Shown: positions 46,186-55,265 of the stretch, piece after piece
Position numbering within the stretch: position 1 is the first letter of the stretch
Layout of the letters: each line of letters starts with the position of its first letter
Origin: Streptomyces sp. NBC_01351
GTDB taxonomy: Bacteria; Actinomycetota; Actinomycetes; Streptomycetales; Streptomycetaceae
DNA: 64,000 nt
NCBI RefSeq assembly: GCF_036237315.1
Contig: NZ_CP108356.1
Coordinates: 682,001-746,000, forward strand
Reading direction: 5' to 3'
Notes under the pieces: generated by a model
What the model was told of the DNA's origin: nothing
The model's database searches: none
The model's input: the letters and a program-made list of their open reading frames with translations, nothing else
Position numbers and translations under genes: made by a program

Positions 46186-46260
46186 ATGCCAACGAAGTCT
46201 CTGCCCCATGGCATGGGCACCTTCTACAAGGACTGCGAGCACCCGCAGTCCCGCTGGTCG
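46186..46260 (+). pseudogene. Tyrosine integrase, first 25 codons only
   Basis: Reads [20 protein letters not shown] then QSRWS, matching the start of the integrase at 61,836 (MATKSLAHGMGTFHKDCEHP). Identity stops abruptly at CGCTGGTCGA, where a piece of a polyphosphate kinase gene on the other strand begins. The rest of the integrase is gone. Confidence 0.82.
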
Positions 46261-46612
46261 AGAGCTTCCAGCGCCGCAGCGGGTCCTGCGCACGGCGGCG
46301 GAAGCGTTCCTCCTGGACCGCGTCGCTCACGGAGAACCAGTACTTGCGGAGCAGGATCCCGTCCTCGACCAGCATGCGCTCGAAGGCGGGGCATTGGCGC
46401 AGGAAGTGCTGGTGCTCGGCCGGCGTGCAAATACCCATGACGTGTTCCACACCGGCGCGGTTGTACCAACTGCGGTCGAACAGAACGATCTCCCCGGCGG
46501 CGGGCAGGTGCTCGACGTACCGCTGGAAGTACCACTGCGTCCGCCCCCGCTCCGTCGGCGTGGGCAGAGCCGCGATGCGCGCGACGCGGGGGTTGAGGTG
46601 TTCGGCGACGCG
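46261..46612 (-). pseudogene. ppk2: Polyphosphate kinase 2 (PPK2), internal fragment
   Basis: About 117 codons: [20 protein letters not shown], then [37 protein letters not shown] and DPLRRWKLS. These are the lid and Walker-B region of PPK2 enzymes. The N-terminal third with Walker A is missing and the C-terminal part is cut at the joint with the integrase fragment. It cannot encode a working kinase. Confidence 0.82.
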
Positions 46613-46817
46613 CTGCTGGACGAACTCCAGGTGCGCATCGACGCGGTGAGCGGCACCCGGGACCGGGGCCTGAGTGCGCCTTGACGGCCGACACCGTCAC
46701 GGGCAATACGCACGGCGTGTTGAGTGACCCTGGCACCGGCCCGAAGGTCCCCCGCGCCTTCTGGTGGTGCGGAGACACCGGACCGCCTTCGGCGTCCGGT
46801 GTCTCCGCACGGTCCGG

Positions 46818-47243
46818 TTAGAGCTTTGCGATGTCCTTGTGGATCACTTCGATCCCTCCGTCGTGGTAGGCAACCAGGCGGATCTTGAGCTGATATCCCT
46901 TGGGCGCCTTGATGATCTGGTTGATCGTCTCCCCGAGGCTGCCGCCGTGACATGGAGGCTCTGAATTGAGGGCGGTCCAGCCGTCCCCCACGCCCTTCGG
47001 GTCGTTCCACTCCACCCAGACGCAGTCGGGCTCGCCGGAGAAGGCCTGCAGCGAGATGATCTTGACCGAGTTCACCGCGCCGTCGACGCGCTCATAGGTC
47101 ACAGTCGCGGAATTGCGGTGGAGGCCGGCGCCGGCCTCCAGGTTGACCGTACTGACCAACGTGTCAGCAGCGGCCGGGGCTGCTCCTCCCGCTATCATCG
47201 CGGCCATTGCCGCAGCGGTGACAGACAGGGCTGATATGCGCAT
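46818..47243 (-). CDS. Small secreted protein
   Basis: 141 residues. Sec signal peptide MRISALSVTAAAMAAMIAGG with cleavage likely after AAPAAA. Mature part is beta-rich (TLVSTVNLEAGAGLHRNSAT, later YQLKIRLVAYHDGG) and has two cysteines (DCVW, PPCHGG) that may pair. No family recognised. Unlike its surroundings it looks intact. Confidence 0.65.
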   Translation of the reverse strand: MRISALSVTAAAMAAMIAGGAAPAAADTLVSTVNLEAGAGLHRNSATVTYERVDGAVNSVKIISLQAFSGEPDCVWVEWNDPKGVGDGWTALNSEPPCHGGSLGETINQIIKAPKGYQLKIRLVAYHDGGIEVIHKDIAKL

Positions 47244-47628
47244 GTTCCGTCTCCAAGAAGCTAGTTGAGGGAAATTCACCCTAGCCATGCATGCGGGCTC
47301 ACGGTCCGACAACATCCGTCAATCGGCCGGAATCGAACCTCACCTCGCGTACACGGCGGGTCCGGTCCCGGACATCGCAAGGCGGAGGTGCTCCTGCGCA
47401 CTGTACGGACTCGGGCACCTCCGACAAGGCAATGAGGCGCGGTGCCGGGCGGCCATGGACCACGAATTCCGGCTGCTCAACGACGTGACGTCAGGAAGTG
47501 ACTGCGACCGCCACGTCTGACCGGCGGGCACCGCGTGACCACAAGCGGCACGGACAGCCCACAGTGCGAAGCCGGCCCCCTGCCGAGGGTCAGCTCTCAC
47601 TTCGCCGGCGTCAGCCGGTCCCTGGTGG
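47244..47628. other. Region without recognisable gene
   Basis: 385 bases between the secreted-protein start and the TIGR04141 fragment. Frames are short or lack ribosome sites. Probably holds the promoter of the secreted protein. Confidence 0.4.
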
Positions 47629-47960
47629 TCACGCTTGCAGCAGCGAGACTTGAGCGAAGGCGAAAAGCGAGTCGACGGCAATGCCCTCGCCGCCCTTCAG
47701 CAGGATGCCGAAGACCACGCGGAGCGTGCCGAAGTCTTGGATGAGACGGTGGTTTGGGATTTGGGCAGCCACCTGCTTGAGGAGCCTGGCCCGTACCTCC
47801 GAATCGCTCAGCAAGGTCTCCACTGCGACCACGCCTTGGGCGAAGAGGTGGTTGAGGGGGCGGTACTGGAGGTGGCCTTCTTGACGCAGATCAGCTGACC
47901 GCCAGGGCCCAAGACATCGCAGATCTCCAGCCCTCCACCCTTGAATTCGCTGGTGTGGCC
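47629..47960 (-). pseudogene. TIGR04141/DUF6119 sporadically distributed protein, C-terminal fragment, frameshifted
   Basis: One frame reads FKGGGLEICDVLGPGGQLIC then VKKATSSTA; after a run of five C it must change frame to continue LNHLFAQGVVAVETLLSDSE, RVVFGILLKGGEGIAVDSLF and FAQVSLLQA, then stop. The order and wording match the C-terminal region of TIGR04141 proteins (EICDLL, ICVK, HLF, VVFAIL, F-x-F-S-x-V-x-L). Most of the roughly 500-residue protein is absent. The family occurs sporadically in bacteria, often in accessory or defence-type regions. Confidence 0.75.
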
Positions 47961-47992
47961 GACGGCCGGAGCCGGTCGCGGCGGAAGCCGGC

Positions 47993-48268
47993 TCAGGTGT
48001 GGAGGCGGCTGTTGGGGCCGTCCTGGTCCCGGGCGCTCTCGTCGTTGAACCAGTAGTCCCCGGCGGCCAGGTACCGGAAGGAATGGGTGCCCTCGCTGGG
48101 CAGCTCGACCGTGACGGCGCGCTTGCCGTCCTTGCGGGCCTTGAGCGTGTGCACGCCGGGCTGCCAGCCGTTGAAGTCGCCCACCACGCTGACCGGCCCC
48201 GACGGGTTGTCGGCGGGAAGGATGAAGGTGACCTCGGTGCGGTCCTTGCGCAGCGTGCGCTCCCGCAT
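47993..48268 (-). CDS. Isoamylase early-set (AMPK1-CBM-like) domain protein
   Basis: 91 residues, ATG preceded by AGGAGCACCC. A single immunoglobulin-like carbohydrate-binding domain: VTFILPADNPSGPVSVVGDF and NGWQPGVHTLKARKDGKR, then THSFRYLAAGDYWFNDE. Family stand-alone domains are thought to bind glycogen-like glucans. Intact, with no enzymatic partner nearby. Confidence 0.82.
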   Translation of the reverse strand: MRERTLRKDRTEVTFILPADNPSGPVSVVGDFNGWQPGVHTLKARKDGKRAVTVELPSEGTHSFRYLAAGDYWFNDESARDQDGPNSRLHT

Positions 48269-48498
48269 GGGTGCTCCTGACGGGCGGTAGTGGATGGGTG
48301 CGTCGCCCATCGTGGGTGGTGCGCGCACGGCCCGCACGCCGACCCCGCCACCCAGGTCCCGGTGTCACTCGCCCACCACGCCAGGTGACACAAATGGCGC
48401 GAAACATCACGCAAAGTGTCATCCTGGCGCGTAGGAGTCCTGATCCACAGGAGCGCCAGGAGCCGACAAACGATGCCCAGCAGGCTGTGCCGGGGGGC

Positions 48499-48630
48499 TG
48501 GGTGCGTTGTCGTGAAACGACGCAGGCTCTGATTCAGGAGTCGCGGATTGTGCTGGAGTGCGCGGACGAGCACTCGATCATGGAGGTGCCGCGTCGGCTC
48601 ATGGCCGGCAAGACCGTCATCGACTGCACG
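48499..48630 (+). pseudogene. IS630-like transposase, helix-turn-helix remnant
   Basis: Frame reads WVRCRETTQALIQESRIVLE, then CADEHSIMEVPRRLMAGKTV. This follows the N-terminal pattern of IS630-family transposases (R-A-R-I-V-L-x-x-A-x-G, then a homeodomain-like helix-turn-helix). Nothing of the DDE domain is left. The rest of 48,269-48,787 shows no gene. Confidence 0.45.
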
Positions 48631-48787
48631 CACGGCGGAATGCGGCAACGGGTCACAACCGGTTGCTTGTGCGGTAGCAGCTCGCGTACTTGTGGCCAGA
48701 AACGCCCAGGGCTCTGAGAATGTCGACGCGCGCTGGCCAAGACCGCGTCCGCGTACCGCGTACCGCCCTCGTTGACCGGGAGAGAAG

Positions 48788-49264
48788 ATGACCATCAAGG
48801 ACATCGGGCCGGAACCTCAAAGCTTCGACCTTGAGAAGGCGACGCTTGAGAACACGAACTATCGCGCCGTCGCCTGGTCTGGGAAGTATCTTCAGTTGAC
48901 CCTCATGTCGATCCCGGTGGGTGAGGACGTCGGCTTGGAAGCACACCCGGAGACTGACCAATTCCTACGCCTCGACGCAGGCCGGGGCCGCGTCCAGATG
49001 GGCCGCGCGAAGGATCGACTCGACTTCGACCAGGAGGTCGAGGATGGTTGGGCAATCTTCGTACCCGCCGGCACTTGGCACAACGTCACCAACATCGGTG
49101 ACGAGACCCTGCAGCTCTACGCCGTATACGCACCGGTCCACCACGCGTCGGGCAAGATCCACGCGACAGCCGCCGACGCGGAGCGCGACGAGGACTCAGG
49201 CGACGACGAGCCGGCAAGCTGGTCGGCCCAGCCTGACCAACAGCCATCGGACGAGCACGCCTGA
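48788..49264 (+). CDS. Cupin domain protein
   Basis: 158 residues, ATG after GGGAGAAG. Cupin motif 1 G-x5-H-x-H-x3,4-E appears degenerate as VGLEAHPETDQFLRLDAGRG, motif 2 as FVPAGTWHNVTNIGDETLQL with its His. Ends in an acidic Gln/Asp tail. Small single-domain cupins bind metal and may act as isomerases, dioxygenases or storage proteins. Appears intact within the degraded region. Confidence 0.85.
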   Translation: MTIKDIGPEPQSFDLEKATLENTNYRAVAWSGKYLQLTLMSIPVGEDVGLEAHPETDQFLRLDAGRGRVQMGRAKDRLDFDQEVEDGWAIFVPAGTWHNVTNIGDETLQLYAVYAPVHHASGKIHATAADAERDEDSGDDEPASWSAQPDQQPSDEHA

Positions 49265-50116
49265 CCACCGAGGGCTTATCGCGACAGTAGTTCCTCGCCC
49301 AGAGGCGAGCCGGGAGAATCACGATCCTCCCATCCGCCCGTACACCCATCCGGCCCCACGGCACGCGACGTTCCGCTCGACCTCTGAAGGCATGGACGTA
49401 CCTCTGAGGTAGTCAGCGACCGGCTCGGTGCTCGACCTGTCCGCAAAGTACGGAGCCTCCCGCGTTCCTCCGCAACGGGCTGGCGTCGGCCTGCGTACAG
49501 CCTCGCCCGTTCGTTCACCGGTGCAAGAGCGTTCCAAGAAGGCCGATGCCACGCTATCCCCGTCCGAGCTGGACGACGAGATGGCCAAGGCCGCACGTTC
49601 TTGCCCCGGGTGCCGCAGCTGTCACCGCCTACCCGATGCTCCTGTAGATCCAGATGCCGAGGAACAGCCCCAGCCGTGGGCCGGCATGCAGGTGACGTCA
49701 GGCTGTTTCAGTATGGAAGTCGGGTCGGACGTGTCGCTGTCCACGGAGGTGAGTGCGATGACGCTTCCCGCGTGGCGCCGGACCGGTGGCCCGGTGGAGC
49801 CGGACGCGTTCTTCGGCCGCACGCACCAGTTCTTTGGCGCGCCACGGACGCGGCACACGCCGCTCCAGGCGATGCGAGTACCAGGCCATGCTCCCCTCGG
49901 CGGTGAAGAGCAAGGACGTCGGTACGGCTCCGGCCGACAGTGCGCTCACGGTCACCGTTCCCAAGGCGCAAGCAGCCACGGCACGGGGCGGGAAACGGCC
50001 TCCGTGAATCTGTGCGAGAGAACAGCGGCCCCGATCTCCTCAGGCTGCAGTGAGCGGGGCCGTGTCCAGCGGGCGGTGCGCCGGGAAAGGTTCAGCGCGA
50101 CCACCTGGGTACCGCG
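49265..50116. other. Gene-poor region in the island
   Basis: About 850 bases where third-position G/C bias is weak and no frame matches a family I know. One modest minus-strand frame within it is listed separately. Likely eroded DNA. Confidence 0.4.
49698..49979 (-). CDS. Hypothetical small protein, doubtful
   Basis: 93 residues beginning MAACALGTVTVSALSAGAVP, a possible membrane or signal segment, then basic SHRLERRVPRPWRAKELVRA. Third-position G/C is moderate rather than high. No family recognised and no clear ribosome site. May be spurious. Confidence 0.28.
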   Translation of the reverse strand: MAACALGTVTVSALSAGAVPTSLLFTAEGSMAWYSHRLERRVPRPWRAKELVRAAEERVRLHRATGPAPRGKRHRTHLRGQRHVRPDFHTETA

Positions 50117-51156
50117 ATGAGGACGGCCGCGACACCGGAACCCACCACAGCCAGGAGTACCGACGCCGCAGGAGGATCGGAGAGTGCGGCCGAGCCGTCG
50201 ATCCTCACCTTGACGATCCTGCAGTCGATCTCTGCTGGGAGGTCGGGCACCTGGAGGTCATCGGCAAGAACCGTGCCCGGGTCAGGTCGGTGGCCGCCGG
50301 GGGCGGAGGCATCAACGTCGCCCGTCATGTCGTGCGGCTCGGAGGACGAGCCACCGCCGTCCACACCGCCGGAGGCGAGGTCGGCCTGCGCCTGAACCGG
50401 CTGCTGGACGAAGAGGGCGTCGACCACGTCGCCGTCGACATCGACGACGACACCCGCGAAGCACTCGTGCTGTTCGAGGCCGAATCGAGCCGCGGCTACC
50501 ACATCGTGCCGCCCGGCCCGCACCTGCACGACCACGAGGGGCGGCGATCCCTGGATGCGCTGGTGCAGGCCGTCGGCAACTGCCCGTACGTCGTGGCCAG
50601 CGGCAGCCTGCCCGGCGGCTTGCCCGGTGACTTCCACGCGGTCGCCGCCCGCCGCATCAGGGAAGCCGGATCCCGACTGGTCCTGGACACCTCCGGTCCG
50701 GCGCTTCGCGGAGCACTCGCGGAGGGCGTTTTCCTGCTCAGGTGCAACCGCACAGAGGCCGAGAGCCTGACCGGTCGGCCGGTCCGCGGCTTCGACGACG
50801 CCCGGGCCCTCAACGAGCACCTGATCGCCACAGGGGCCGCCGAGATCGCCGTCACCACCCTCGGAGAACTGGGCGCACTGTGCTCGACCGGCCACGGCCA
50901 CACCGAGCTCTACGCGCCCCCGCTGCCCGGCGAGCCCCTGAGCGACGCCGGGGCGGGAGACAGCATGGTCGCCGCCCTCATCACACAGCTGGCCGCCGGA
51001 GAGGATCCCGTCAGCGCCTCCGCGTCGGGGGTGGCCGCAGCCGCCGCAGCGATGCTCACCCCCAGCACCGAGCCCTTCGACCTGGACGTGGCCCGATCCC
51101 TCCGCTCCCAGGTGAGGACCAGGTTCCAGACCGATGCTCGGCGCCGGGGCATTTGA
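50117..51156 (+). pseudogene. PfkB family 1-phosphofructokinase-like kinase, frameshifted near the N-terminus
   Basis: The first frame gives the conserved strand EPSILTLTI; the next conserved residues PAVDLCWEVGHLEVIGKNRA occur two or so bases out of phase, so a small deletion near 50,218 removed the intervening Asn. From there the kinase is complete: RSVAAGGGGINVARHVVRLG, VASGSLPGGLPGDF and the PfkB signature LSDAGAGDSMVAALI with the catalytic Asp. A start in the second frame would lack the first beta strand. Sequencing error is a possible alternative. Confidence 0.72.
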
Positions 51157-51328
51157 CCCTGCCCACCCCCTGCCGTTCGGTCGGCCCCTCAACCATATTG
51201 CGTACCCGCGCCCACAAGCCGACCCTGCCCCGTCACCGCGTCGGGGCGGGGCGCTGCCGGTGGCGCTGAGCGACGCCAGTGCCGACCCTCGTGATGCGAG
51301 CGGGCCTGCGGTTGGGAAGACTGGAAGC

Positions 51329-51529
51329 ATGGCGACCAAGGCAGTGCTTGAGGGCGGCCCGGACGATCTGCCCGAGCGGATCGTTCCGATCTCCGACCCC
51401 GGACAAGACCTGAAGATTCCACACCGCGGCGGGTACGAGCATTTCAAGAACACGTCGCGGCACCAAGACAGCCCGGAGGGACAACTGGCGGTCTACGAGT
51501 GGTGGGAACGGACAGAGATCGCCGAATGA
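51329..51529 (+). CDS. DUF5988 family protein
   Basis: 66 residues. AVLEGGPDDLPERIVPISDP, then IKIPHRGGYEHF-like LKIPHRGGYEHFKNT and EGQLAVYEWWERTEIAE are the family's whole conserved extent. Small streptomycete protein often near antibiotic or regulatory genes; function unknown. Followed by a hairpin. Confidence 0.85.
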   Translation: MATKAVLEGGPDDLPERIVPISDPGQDLKIPHRGGYEHFKNTSRHQDSPEGQLAVYEWWERTEIAE

Positions 51530-51602
51530 AACGGACGGTCAAGGACGCTCGGCCTGTACCTCACCACGGCGGCCGGGATGCGCGGGCCGACACCGCATGG
51601 TG

Positions 51603-51629
51603 GACTGGATCGCCAGCCTCGATCCAGTC
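51603..51629 (+). terminator. Hairpin after the DUF5988 gene
   Basis: GACTGGATCG and CGATCCAGTC form a 10-bp perfect stem with a 7-base loop, about 75 bases after the DUF5988 stop codon. Confidence 0.5.
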
Positions 51630-51812
51630 GACCCGTTCCCCAACGGCTTCCGTCCTCCTGGTACTTCGCGACCGGCTTCCAGCCGCTGCCGCTCAAAGCA
51701 GCACAGGCATCGTCTGCCCCCCTCCATTGCCCTCTTGGTAGCCCGACCCTAAAGGGGGCCCCGGCTTTCGGAGCCAACATGGCTCGGCCTATGGGACGAG
51801 CAGAGGAATCCT

Positions 51813-51880
51813 GTGATCGGCCTGAGTGGCATCGATGCTTTCCTGGACGTGGGCAAGGGCGAACACCAGCGCACGGACAC
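51813..51880 (+). pseudogene. IS110-like transposase N-terminal remnant
   Basis: Reads [20 protein letters not shown], close to the first Asp-bearing strand of IS110-family transposases ([14 protein letters not shown]). The similarity covers about 20 residues then ends. The rest of 51,630-52,033 has no recognisable gene. Confidence 0.42.
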
Positions 51881-52033
51881 GAAGACGGGCACGGCACGAC
51901 GAAACGCGGCGCTGAATGGCGCGAAGGCAGCGCCGCCGCTCTTGCTCCTGCGGAGCGAAGAGCGCAGGCGAGGGCGGGTGCGGCTGCCAGAAGGGCGCCG
52001 TCCCGCTGGAGATCACGGGCAACGGCCGCCGGT

Positions 52034-52369
52034 ATGACCGTCGCTCGTTCCGTTGCCCTCTTCGCCGTGGCCGCCCTCTTCGAGATCGGCGGCGCCTGGC
52101 TGGTGTGGCAGGGCATCCGCGAGCACAAGGGCTGAGTCTGGATCGGCGCCGGCATCATCGCACTGGGCCTGTACGGGGTGGTGGCCACCTTCCAGTCCGA
52201 CGACAACTTCGGCCGGATCCTCGCTGCCTACGGCGGGATCTTCGTCGCCGGGTCCATCGCCTGGGGCGTCGTCGCCAACGGGTATCGCCCCGATCGCTAC
52301 GACGTCATCGGTGCCCTGGTCTGCCTCGCCGGCATGGCTGTGATCATGTACGCACCCCGCGGGAACTGA
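52034..52369 (+). pseudogene. ynfA: YnfA family small membrane protein with one internal TGA
   Basis: One frame of 112 codons holds the complete YnfA protein: [30 protein letters not shown], then TGA in place of the conserved Trp, and on through [40 protein letters not shown] and [21 protein letters not shown] single TGG-to-TGA change is the only defect, so this is a recent loss or a readthrough case. It overlaps the end of the convergent USP gene by 26 bases. Confidence 0.85.
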
Positions 52370-52862
52370 TCTGCCGGAACCACGTTGCAGTTGCGTCGGT
52401 GCGCCGCGTCGAGCTCGTTCTGCGGGGCGAGGGCGGCACGACGAGTACGGGGCAGGCCGCGTGCGCCACGCAGTAGCAGGCCACCGAGGGGCGCAGGAGG
52501 CGGCGCATCGGGGTACGTGAGCCGGTGCCGACGACCAAGTGGTCCTCCACGCCACGGGCGGTGTCCACCAAGGCGGCACCGGGGGGGGTGCCCCGTACGG
52601 TGAGGCCCGTGAGGGTGACTCCGGGCTTCGCCGCACGGAACGCCGTGCCGAGTACCTCGCGAAGTCTTTCGACGGCAGCCGTACGGCATTCCGCCAGGGC
52701 GGAGGGGCTGAGGCCGTTCCGGCTGCCGAGTTCGCCGCCCGGTGATTGCCACGCCAGGACGACCCTCAGCTCCGCATCACGTACGCGGGCCTCTGCGGCT
52801 GCCCTGTGCAGGGCGGCCAGACTCCCCAGGCTGCCGGTCACGCCGACCACGACTCTTCGCAC
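52344..52862 (-). CDS. Universal stress protein family
   Basis: 172 residues. UspA fold: [32 protein letters not shown], and the nucleotide-binding-like [20 protein letters not shown] ending VLVVPPS. The loop departs from the classic G-x2-G-x9-G-(S/T) spacing, so ATP binding is uncertain. Longer C-terminal tail than usual. Single domain. Confidence 0.82.
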   Translation of the reverse strand: MRRVVVGVTGSLGSLAALHRAAAEARVRDAELRVVLAWQSPGGELGSRNGLSPSALAECRTAAVERLREVLGTAFRAAKPGVTLTGLTVRGTPPGAALVDTARGVEDHLVVGTGSRTPMRRLLRPSVACYCVAHAACPVLVVPPSPRRTSSTRRTDATATWFRQISSRGVRT

Positions 52863-53158
52863 GACCTGTTCCCTCTCCTCGCCGTCCAGTCACCGGCCCC
52901 TATGGAAAGGCCGCCAGGCACGGCGGAGCCATGTCCTTTACGGGGTTCTGGCGGAGAGGTCCACAACCCTGACGCCCTGTTGATGGATTCCAGATCCTGC
53001 CGTCAGTGATGCGTATGGAGTGGGCCGGTGGCCGTATGGGTCCCGTTACGGGGTGGCCGCCGGCGCGCGGGGGCGGGGATAGCTTCGGTTGCACGTCCCG
53101 GACCGCCTTCCCGCGCCGGGACGTCACCTGCCACTCGTGGTTCCCCGAGGAGGGCCCC

Positions 53159-53521
53159 ATGTGCTTGTTCCAGTACGACGAATCCGACTCCAAGCCTGAG
53201 GAACAGCGCCCGGCCGGGCCTCTGTACGTGCCCGCCCGGCCGGGAGGAGCGCACGTCGTCGTGCGGCTGTTCCGCACCCCACTGGGAGCCCGTACCGCCG
53301 TCGGTTTCACCAGCCCGGAACGGCTGGCCGCCACGCTCGGTACGGCCCAGCCCTGGATCCAGCTCTCCGAGGCCGCGCTCCGCGCGATGGTCCGGCCGCT
53401 CGGCGCGTCCCTGCTGACCGTCGACCCGGCACTCACCGCGCCCCCGGTCCCCACGGCGGACGCCGGACCCACCGGAGCCCCGCTCACACGGGTATCCGAG
53501 ACCACGGCCCGCACGGCCTGA
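53159..53521 (+). CDS. SAV_915 family protein
   Basis: 120 residues, ATG preceded by GAGGAGGG. GGAHVVVRLFRTPLGARTAV with GFTSPERLAATLGTAQPWIQ and LSEAALRAMVRPLG define the family, named after a Streptomyces avermitilis protein. It stops 13 bases before the decarboxylase gene, an arrangement seen repeatedly in streptomycetes, so the two are probably co-expressed. Function unknown. Confidence 0.85.
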   Translation: MCLFQYDESDSKPEEQRPAGPLYVPARPGGAHVVVRLFRTPLGARTAVGFTSPERLAATLGTAQPWIQLSEAALRAMVRPLGASLLTVDPALTAPPVPTADAGPTGAPLTRVSETTARTA

Positions 53522-53534
53522 AGGGGAGCAGATC

Positions 53535-54869
53535 ATGACCATCGCCGTTCTCCCGGAGATGCCCGCCGACGCCGGTGAGCTGTCCGTATGGCCCTCATCC
53601 GCAACGCCACTCCCGCACGGCGGCCTGGCCGTCGGCGGAGTTCCCCTCAGCGAGATCGCCGACCGGTTCGACACGCCGACCTACGTGCTGGACGAGGGCG
53701 AGGTGCGCGGGCGTTGCCGGACGTATCGCGACGCCTTCCCCGACGCGGACGTGCTGTACGCGGCCAAGGCGTTCCTCTCCCGCGGCATGATCCGCTGGGT
53801 CCAGGAGGAGGGGCTGGACCTGGACGTGTGCTCGGCCGGGGAACTGGAGCTCGCCGTCACGGCCGGCTTCCCGCCGGAGCGGATCGTGCTGCACGGCAAC
53901 GCGAAGTCGCCCCAGGACCTGGCGGCCGCGCTCCGGCTCGGTGTGGGGCGGATCGTCATCGACAGCCCGTCCGAGATAGCCCGCATCGCCGCCGCCGTCG
54001 GGCCCTCGGTCCGACAGAAGGTCATGGTGCGGGTGGTCCCGGGTGTCTCGGCCGGCGGCCACGACAAGATCCGCACCGGTACGGAGGACCAGAAGTTCGG
54101 GCTCTCGCTCACCGACGGCGGCGCCCAGCACGCCGTCGCCCGCATCCTCGGCCAGCCTCAGCTCGAACTCACGGGGCTGCACTGCCACATCGGCTCGCAG
54201 ATCACCGAGGTGAAGCCCTACCTGGTCGCTCTGCGCCGCATGATCGGGCTGATGGCCCGCATCCGTGACACGCACGGCGTGGTCCTGCCCGAGCTCGACA
54301 TGGGCGGCGGCCACGGCATCGCCTACCGGCCCGGTGAACCCGCCCTTGACCTCGCCGCGCTCGCCCGGCGGATGCGTACGGAACTCGTCAACGGCTGCGC
54401 CGCCGCGGGACTGCCCGTGCCCCGGCTCGCCGTCGAACCCGGGCGGGCCGTCGTGGGCCCCGCGGGAGTAGCGCTCTACCGGGTGCTCGCCGTCAAGCAC
54501 ACCGGCGAGAAGGTGTTCGTCGCCGTCGACGGCGGCATGAGCGACAACCCGCGGCCCGTGCTGTACGGGGCGCGGTACGCGCCCCGGCTCATCGGCTGCC
54601 ACTCGACGGCGGGGCTTCGTACGGCCACGGTTGTCGGGCGGCACTGCGAGGCGGGCGACATCCTCGCCTCCGACGTCCCGCTGCCGGGCGACGTCCACCC
54701 TGGCGACCTGCTCGCCGTACCTGTGGCCGGCGCTTACCAGCTGTCCATGGCCTCCGGCTACAACCTGGTCGGCCGCCCCGCCGTCGTCGCGGTCCACGAA
54801 GGCACGGCCCGGCTCCTCGTCCGGCGCGAGACCCTGGAGGACTACCGGAGCCGGGACATCGGCGTCTGA
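53535..54869 (+). CDS. PLP-dependent diaminopimelate decarboxylase-type enzyme
   Basis: 444 residues. Alanine-racemase-like barrel with the PLP Lys in VLYAAKAFLSRGMIRW, phosphate-binding ELDMGGGHGIAYRPGE, HIGSQITEVKPY, and the C-terminal active-site Cys in VVGRHCEAGDILASDVPL. All catalytic residues of LysA-type enzymes are visible. As a second copy next to a SAV_915 gene it may serve a specialised pathway rather than housekeeping lysine synthesis, which I cannot confirm from this window. Confidence 0.9.
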   Translation: MTIAVLPEMPADAGELSVWPSSATPLPHGGLAVGGVPLSEIADRFDTPTYVLDEGEVRGRCRTYRDAFPDADVLYAAKAFLSRGMIRWVQEEGLDLDVCSAGELELAVTAGFPPERIVLHGNAKSPQDLAAALRLGVGRIVIDSPSEIARIAAAVGPSVRQKVMVRVVPGVSAGGHDKIRTGTEDQKFGLSLTDGGAQHAVARILGQPQLELTGLHCHIGSQITEVKPYLVALRRMIGLMARIRDTHGVVLPELDMGGGHGIAYRPGEPALDLAALARRMRTELVNGCAAAGLPVPRLAVEPGRAVVGPAGVALYRVLAVKHTGEKVFVAVDGGMSDNPRPVLYGARYAPRLIGCHSTAGLRTATVVGRHCEAGDILASDVPLPGDVHPGDLLAVPVAGAYQLSMASGYNLVGRPAVVAVHEGTARLLVRRETLEDYRSRDIGV

Positions 54870-54926
54870 GGCCACGGCTGAGGACCTTCGCCGGCTGCAC
54901 GGCAGGTGCGACGGCCGGGCGGGCTG

Positions 54927-55211
54927 TCAGCTTTGACGGCCGCCCGGCGCCTGCAGCAGACGGTCCAGCTCCGTTCCTGCCTCTTCGTATCCGGCATCGG
55001 AGATCCGTTGCAGCTCGCGCAGGTCACCGGCCGCGGCCGCGCGTCGCGTGAGCAGCAGTCCGGCGTGTCGGGATCCCTCGTCCAACAGGTCGCTCAGCTC
55101 CGCGAGGTCGCCGGCCTCGTCCGCGAGATCGGCCAGCCGGTCCAGTGCGGTCTCGTTGCCCGCGTCGACCAGCTCGTGAAGGGTCTCCCGATCAACATTC
55201 GTGTTGTCCAT
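54927..55211 (-). CDS. Small acidic helical-repeat protein
   Basis: 94 residues. Alternating Leu/Ala/Asp helices (ETLHELVDAGNETALDRLAD, LADEAGDLAELSDLLDEGSR, HAGLLLTRRAAAAGDLREL) look like three Sel1/TPR-type hairpins. Divergent from a MerR gene with a small palindrome between, hence likely regulated together. No known activity. Confidence 0.68.
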   Translation of the reverse strand: MDNTNVDRETLHELVDAGNETALDRLADLADEAGDLAELSDLLDEGSRHAGLLLTRRAAAAGDLRELQRISDAGYEEAGTELDRLLQAPGGRQS

Positions 55212-55229
55212 GGCGCCATGCTGCAGCCC

Positions 55230-55242
55230 TGCCCCAGGGGCA
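55230..55242. promoter_or_regulatory. Palindrome between small helical protein and MerR gene
   Basis: TGCCCCAGGGGCA is a perfect 13-base palindrome around a central A, 23 bases before the MerR start. MerR proteins bind dyads within their own promoters; attribution is positional. Confidence 0.4.
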
Positions 55243-55265
55243 ATGTCAAGTGGGACGATGGCCGG

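Noticed and set aside
49428..50120. 230-codon plus-strand frame
   Set aside because: No ribosome site, no conserved motif and composition like an off-frame reading.
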